A program made the translations under genes and the position numbers. The notes beneath the pieces are model-generated. The model was given only the letters and a program-made list of their open reading frames with translations, had not been told where the DNA came from and made no database searches. Source: Myxococcus stipitatus (lineage in GTDB: Bacteria > Myxococcota > Myxococcia > Myxococcales > Myxococcaceae). From it: 64,000 bases of DNA. The DNA lies in NCBI RefSeq assembly GCF_037414475.1, contig NZ_CP147913.1, positions 2,480,001 to 2,544,000 of the forward strand. Reading direction: 5' to 3'. Shown in pieces: positions 63,041 through 64,000 of this stretch. Position 1 is the first letter of the stretch. Each line of letters begins with the position of its first letter.

Positions 63041-64000
63041 CGTAGGAGTCCAGGGGGTGGGGTTGGACGTCGAGAGAGTCAGCGATGGCATTGCCTGTGA
63101 GAATGGGCTCCGGGGGCTCGGCGAGGCCTTGAGCGAAGCGGGCCTGGTCAATCAGAGCGCGGACGTAGCGGGCGCCGAAGGTGCGCAGGACGAGGGCGCG
63201 AGCCATGGCGGCGGCCACCTCGGCGTCGCTGTATTGGAGGGTGAGGCGCAGCAAGGCGCGGCATTCGTTGTTGAGGCGAATGGGGCGGCGAGCGACTTCC
63301 TGGAGGTAGAGTCTGGCTTCAGGGCTGAGGGAGGCGAGGCGCTCCTTGCGCTTCGGCCCGAGTGCGAGTTTGCGTCGCTCGAGGAGTCGCTGAATGTGGT
63401 GGGCATCCTCGATATGACGGTGGCGGTCCCAACACCTCTCATGGTGGGCGACTTCCGTCCCCTCGTGGAGAATACGGACGGAGGTGTCATTGGCCCGGAG
63501 GTGCACCGACTTGCCTGCGAATTCAGGAGGGACAGAGTAGGAATTGGAGTCCAGTCGGACGCGTGCCTCCTTGGAGACGACGAGGGGAAGGAGGACGTCC
63601 GTGTCGTAGGAGTGCACCGGAAGCGGGTGCAGCCTGGGCCTCTCGAGGAGAAGCCTCTCGCAGGGCCGCTCTCGAGTGGTGGCATGCAGACGCGTATTCG
63701 CTGTCTCGGCCAGCCACATCTTAGCCTGAGCGCGCAAGTCCTCGAGAGAGGAGAAGGAGCGTCCCTAGAAGAAGGCGTGGCGCAGGTACTTTATGGAGGC
63801 CTCCACACGGCCCTTGGCTTCTGGGTAGCGGATGGGGGCCGCGGTGGGCTCGAAGAGGTAGTGTCCCGCGAAGGAAAGGAAGCGTGAGTTGAATTGCACC
63901 GTGCTTCCGACGCGGTTGAGGACGACGGACTTGAGGTTGTCGTAGAGGATGCGCCGAGGGATTCCGCCAAAGTACTCCAGGGCGCGCTGGTGCATGCGCA
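62997..64000 (-). pseudogene. istA: IS21 transposase IstA, in-frame stop, cut by window edge
   Basis: The upstream part (to 63768) shows GGIPRRILYDNLKSVVLNRV and EAKGRVEASIKYLRHAFF, the second Asp and the Glu of the DDE core. Then an amber codon at 63765-63767 is followed in the same frame by GRSFSSLEDLRAQAKMWLAE, HATTRERPCERLLLERPRL and YSVPPEFAGKSVHLRANDTS to the natural end at 62997. One base change would restore the gene. The N-terminus lies outside the window. Confidence 0.85.

Noticed and set aside
1..64000. CRISPR arrays, rRNA or tRNA genes, integron attC arrays
   Set aside because: No regularly spaced short repeats, no conserved rRNA or tRNA sequence, and the cassettes at 24.9-31 kb have upstream promoter-like elements rather than attC-type palindromes.

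Overview
The base composition (high GC, GC-rich third positions), gene content and protein character suggest a myxobacterium (Myxococcota, probably Cystobacterineae such as Myxococcus, Corallococcus or Archangium). This is inferred from style and families, not from a marker gene. No rRNA, tRNA or housekeeping gene was found.

Layout. (1) 1-24.4 kb is a contractile-tail cluster, either a prophage tail region or a phage-derived contractile injection system. It reads sheath, tube, tail chaperone pair, tape measure, CIS-tube-like protein, LysM-like protein, gpD-like hub, gpV-like spike, gp25/W-like, J, I and fibre. No capsid, terminase, integrase, lysis or AAA+ tail ATPase gene is visible. It is interrupted by cargo: an antisense NYN-domain gene (3.5-4.2 kb), an antisense lipoprotein with a protein-glutaminase-like triad plus two paralogous unknowns (12.0-14.9 kb), and a secreted parallel beta-helix protein (20.8-22.2 kb). 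A related 40-nt element recurs at four module junctions. The fibre gene has an in-frame TGA.

(2) 24.4-33.8 kb is an accessory run of small genes. Six share an almost invariant upstream element (TTGC-like hexamer, exactly 17 nt, then GYGTATG). It contains two DUF6900-like genes, a DNA-binding-type protein, a paralogous pair, and a group made of a putative amidoligase, two gamma-glutamylcyclotransferase-like proteins, a GNAT-like protein and an HExxH protein. That group resembles predicted peptide-ligation and tagging systems and is the best candidate here for an undescribed system.

(3) 34-53 kb is an IS-riddled, defence-island-like region: a membrane STAND-type NTPase, a UPF0489 (peptide-arginase family) protein in an operon with a membrane-anchored exonuclease VII large-subunit-like protein, an HNH nuclease, a possible DUF5677 protein and an HD plus Hsp90-type ATPase protein. 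Two apparently identical 1704-bp IS3-family copies lie in opposite orientation (26.0-27.7 and 46.1-47.8 kb), each with 4-bp target duplications. The second sits inside tnpA of an IS66-family element.

(4) 53-64 kb is mostly transposon debris (IS3, IS21 and others). It carries a TetR/SnoaL-like pair with a clear palindromic operator, a broken RCC1-repeat lipoprotein, a SMI1/KNR4-like protein, and an IS21 element whose istA has an in-frame stop codon.
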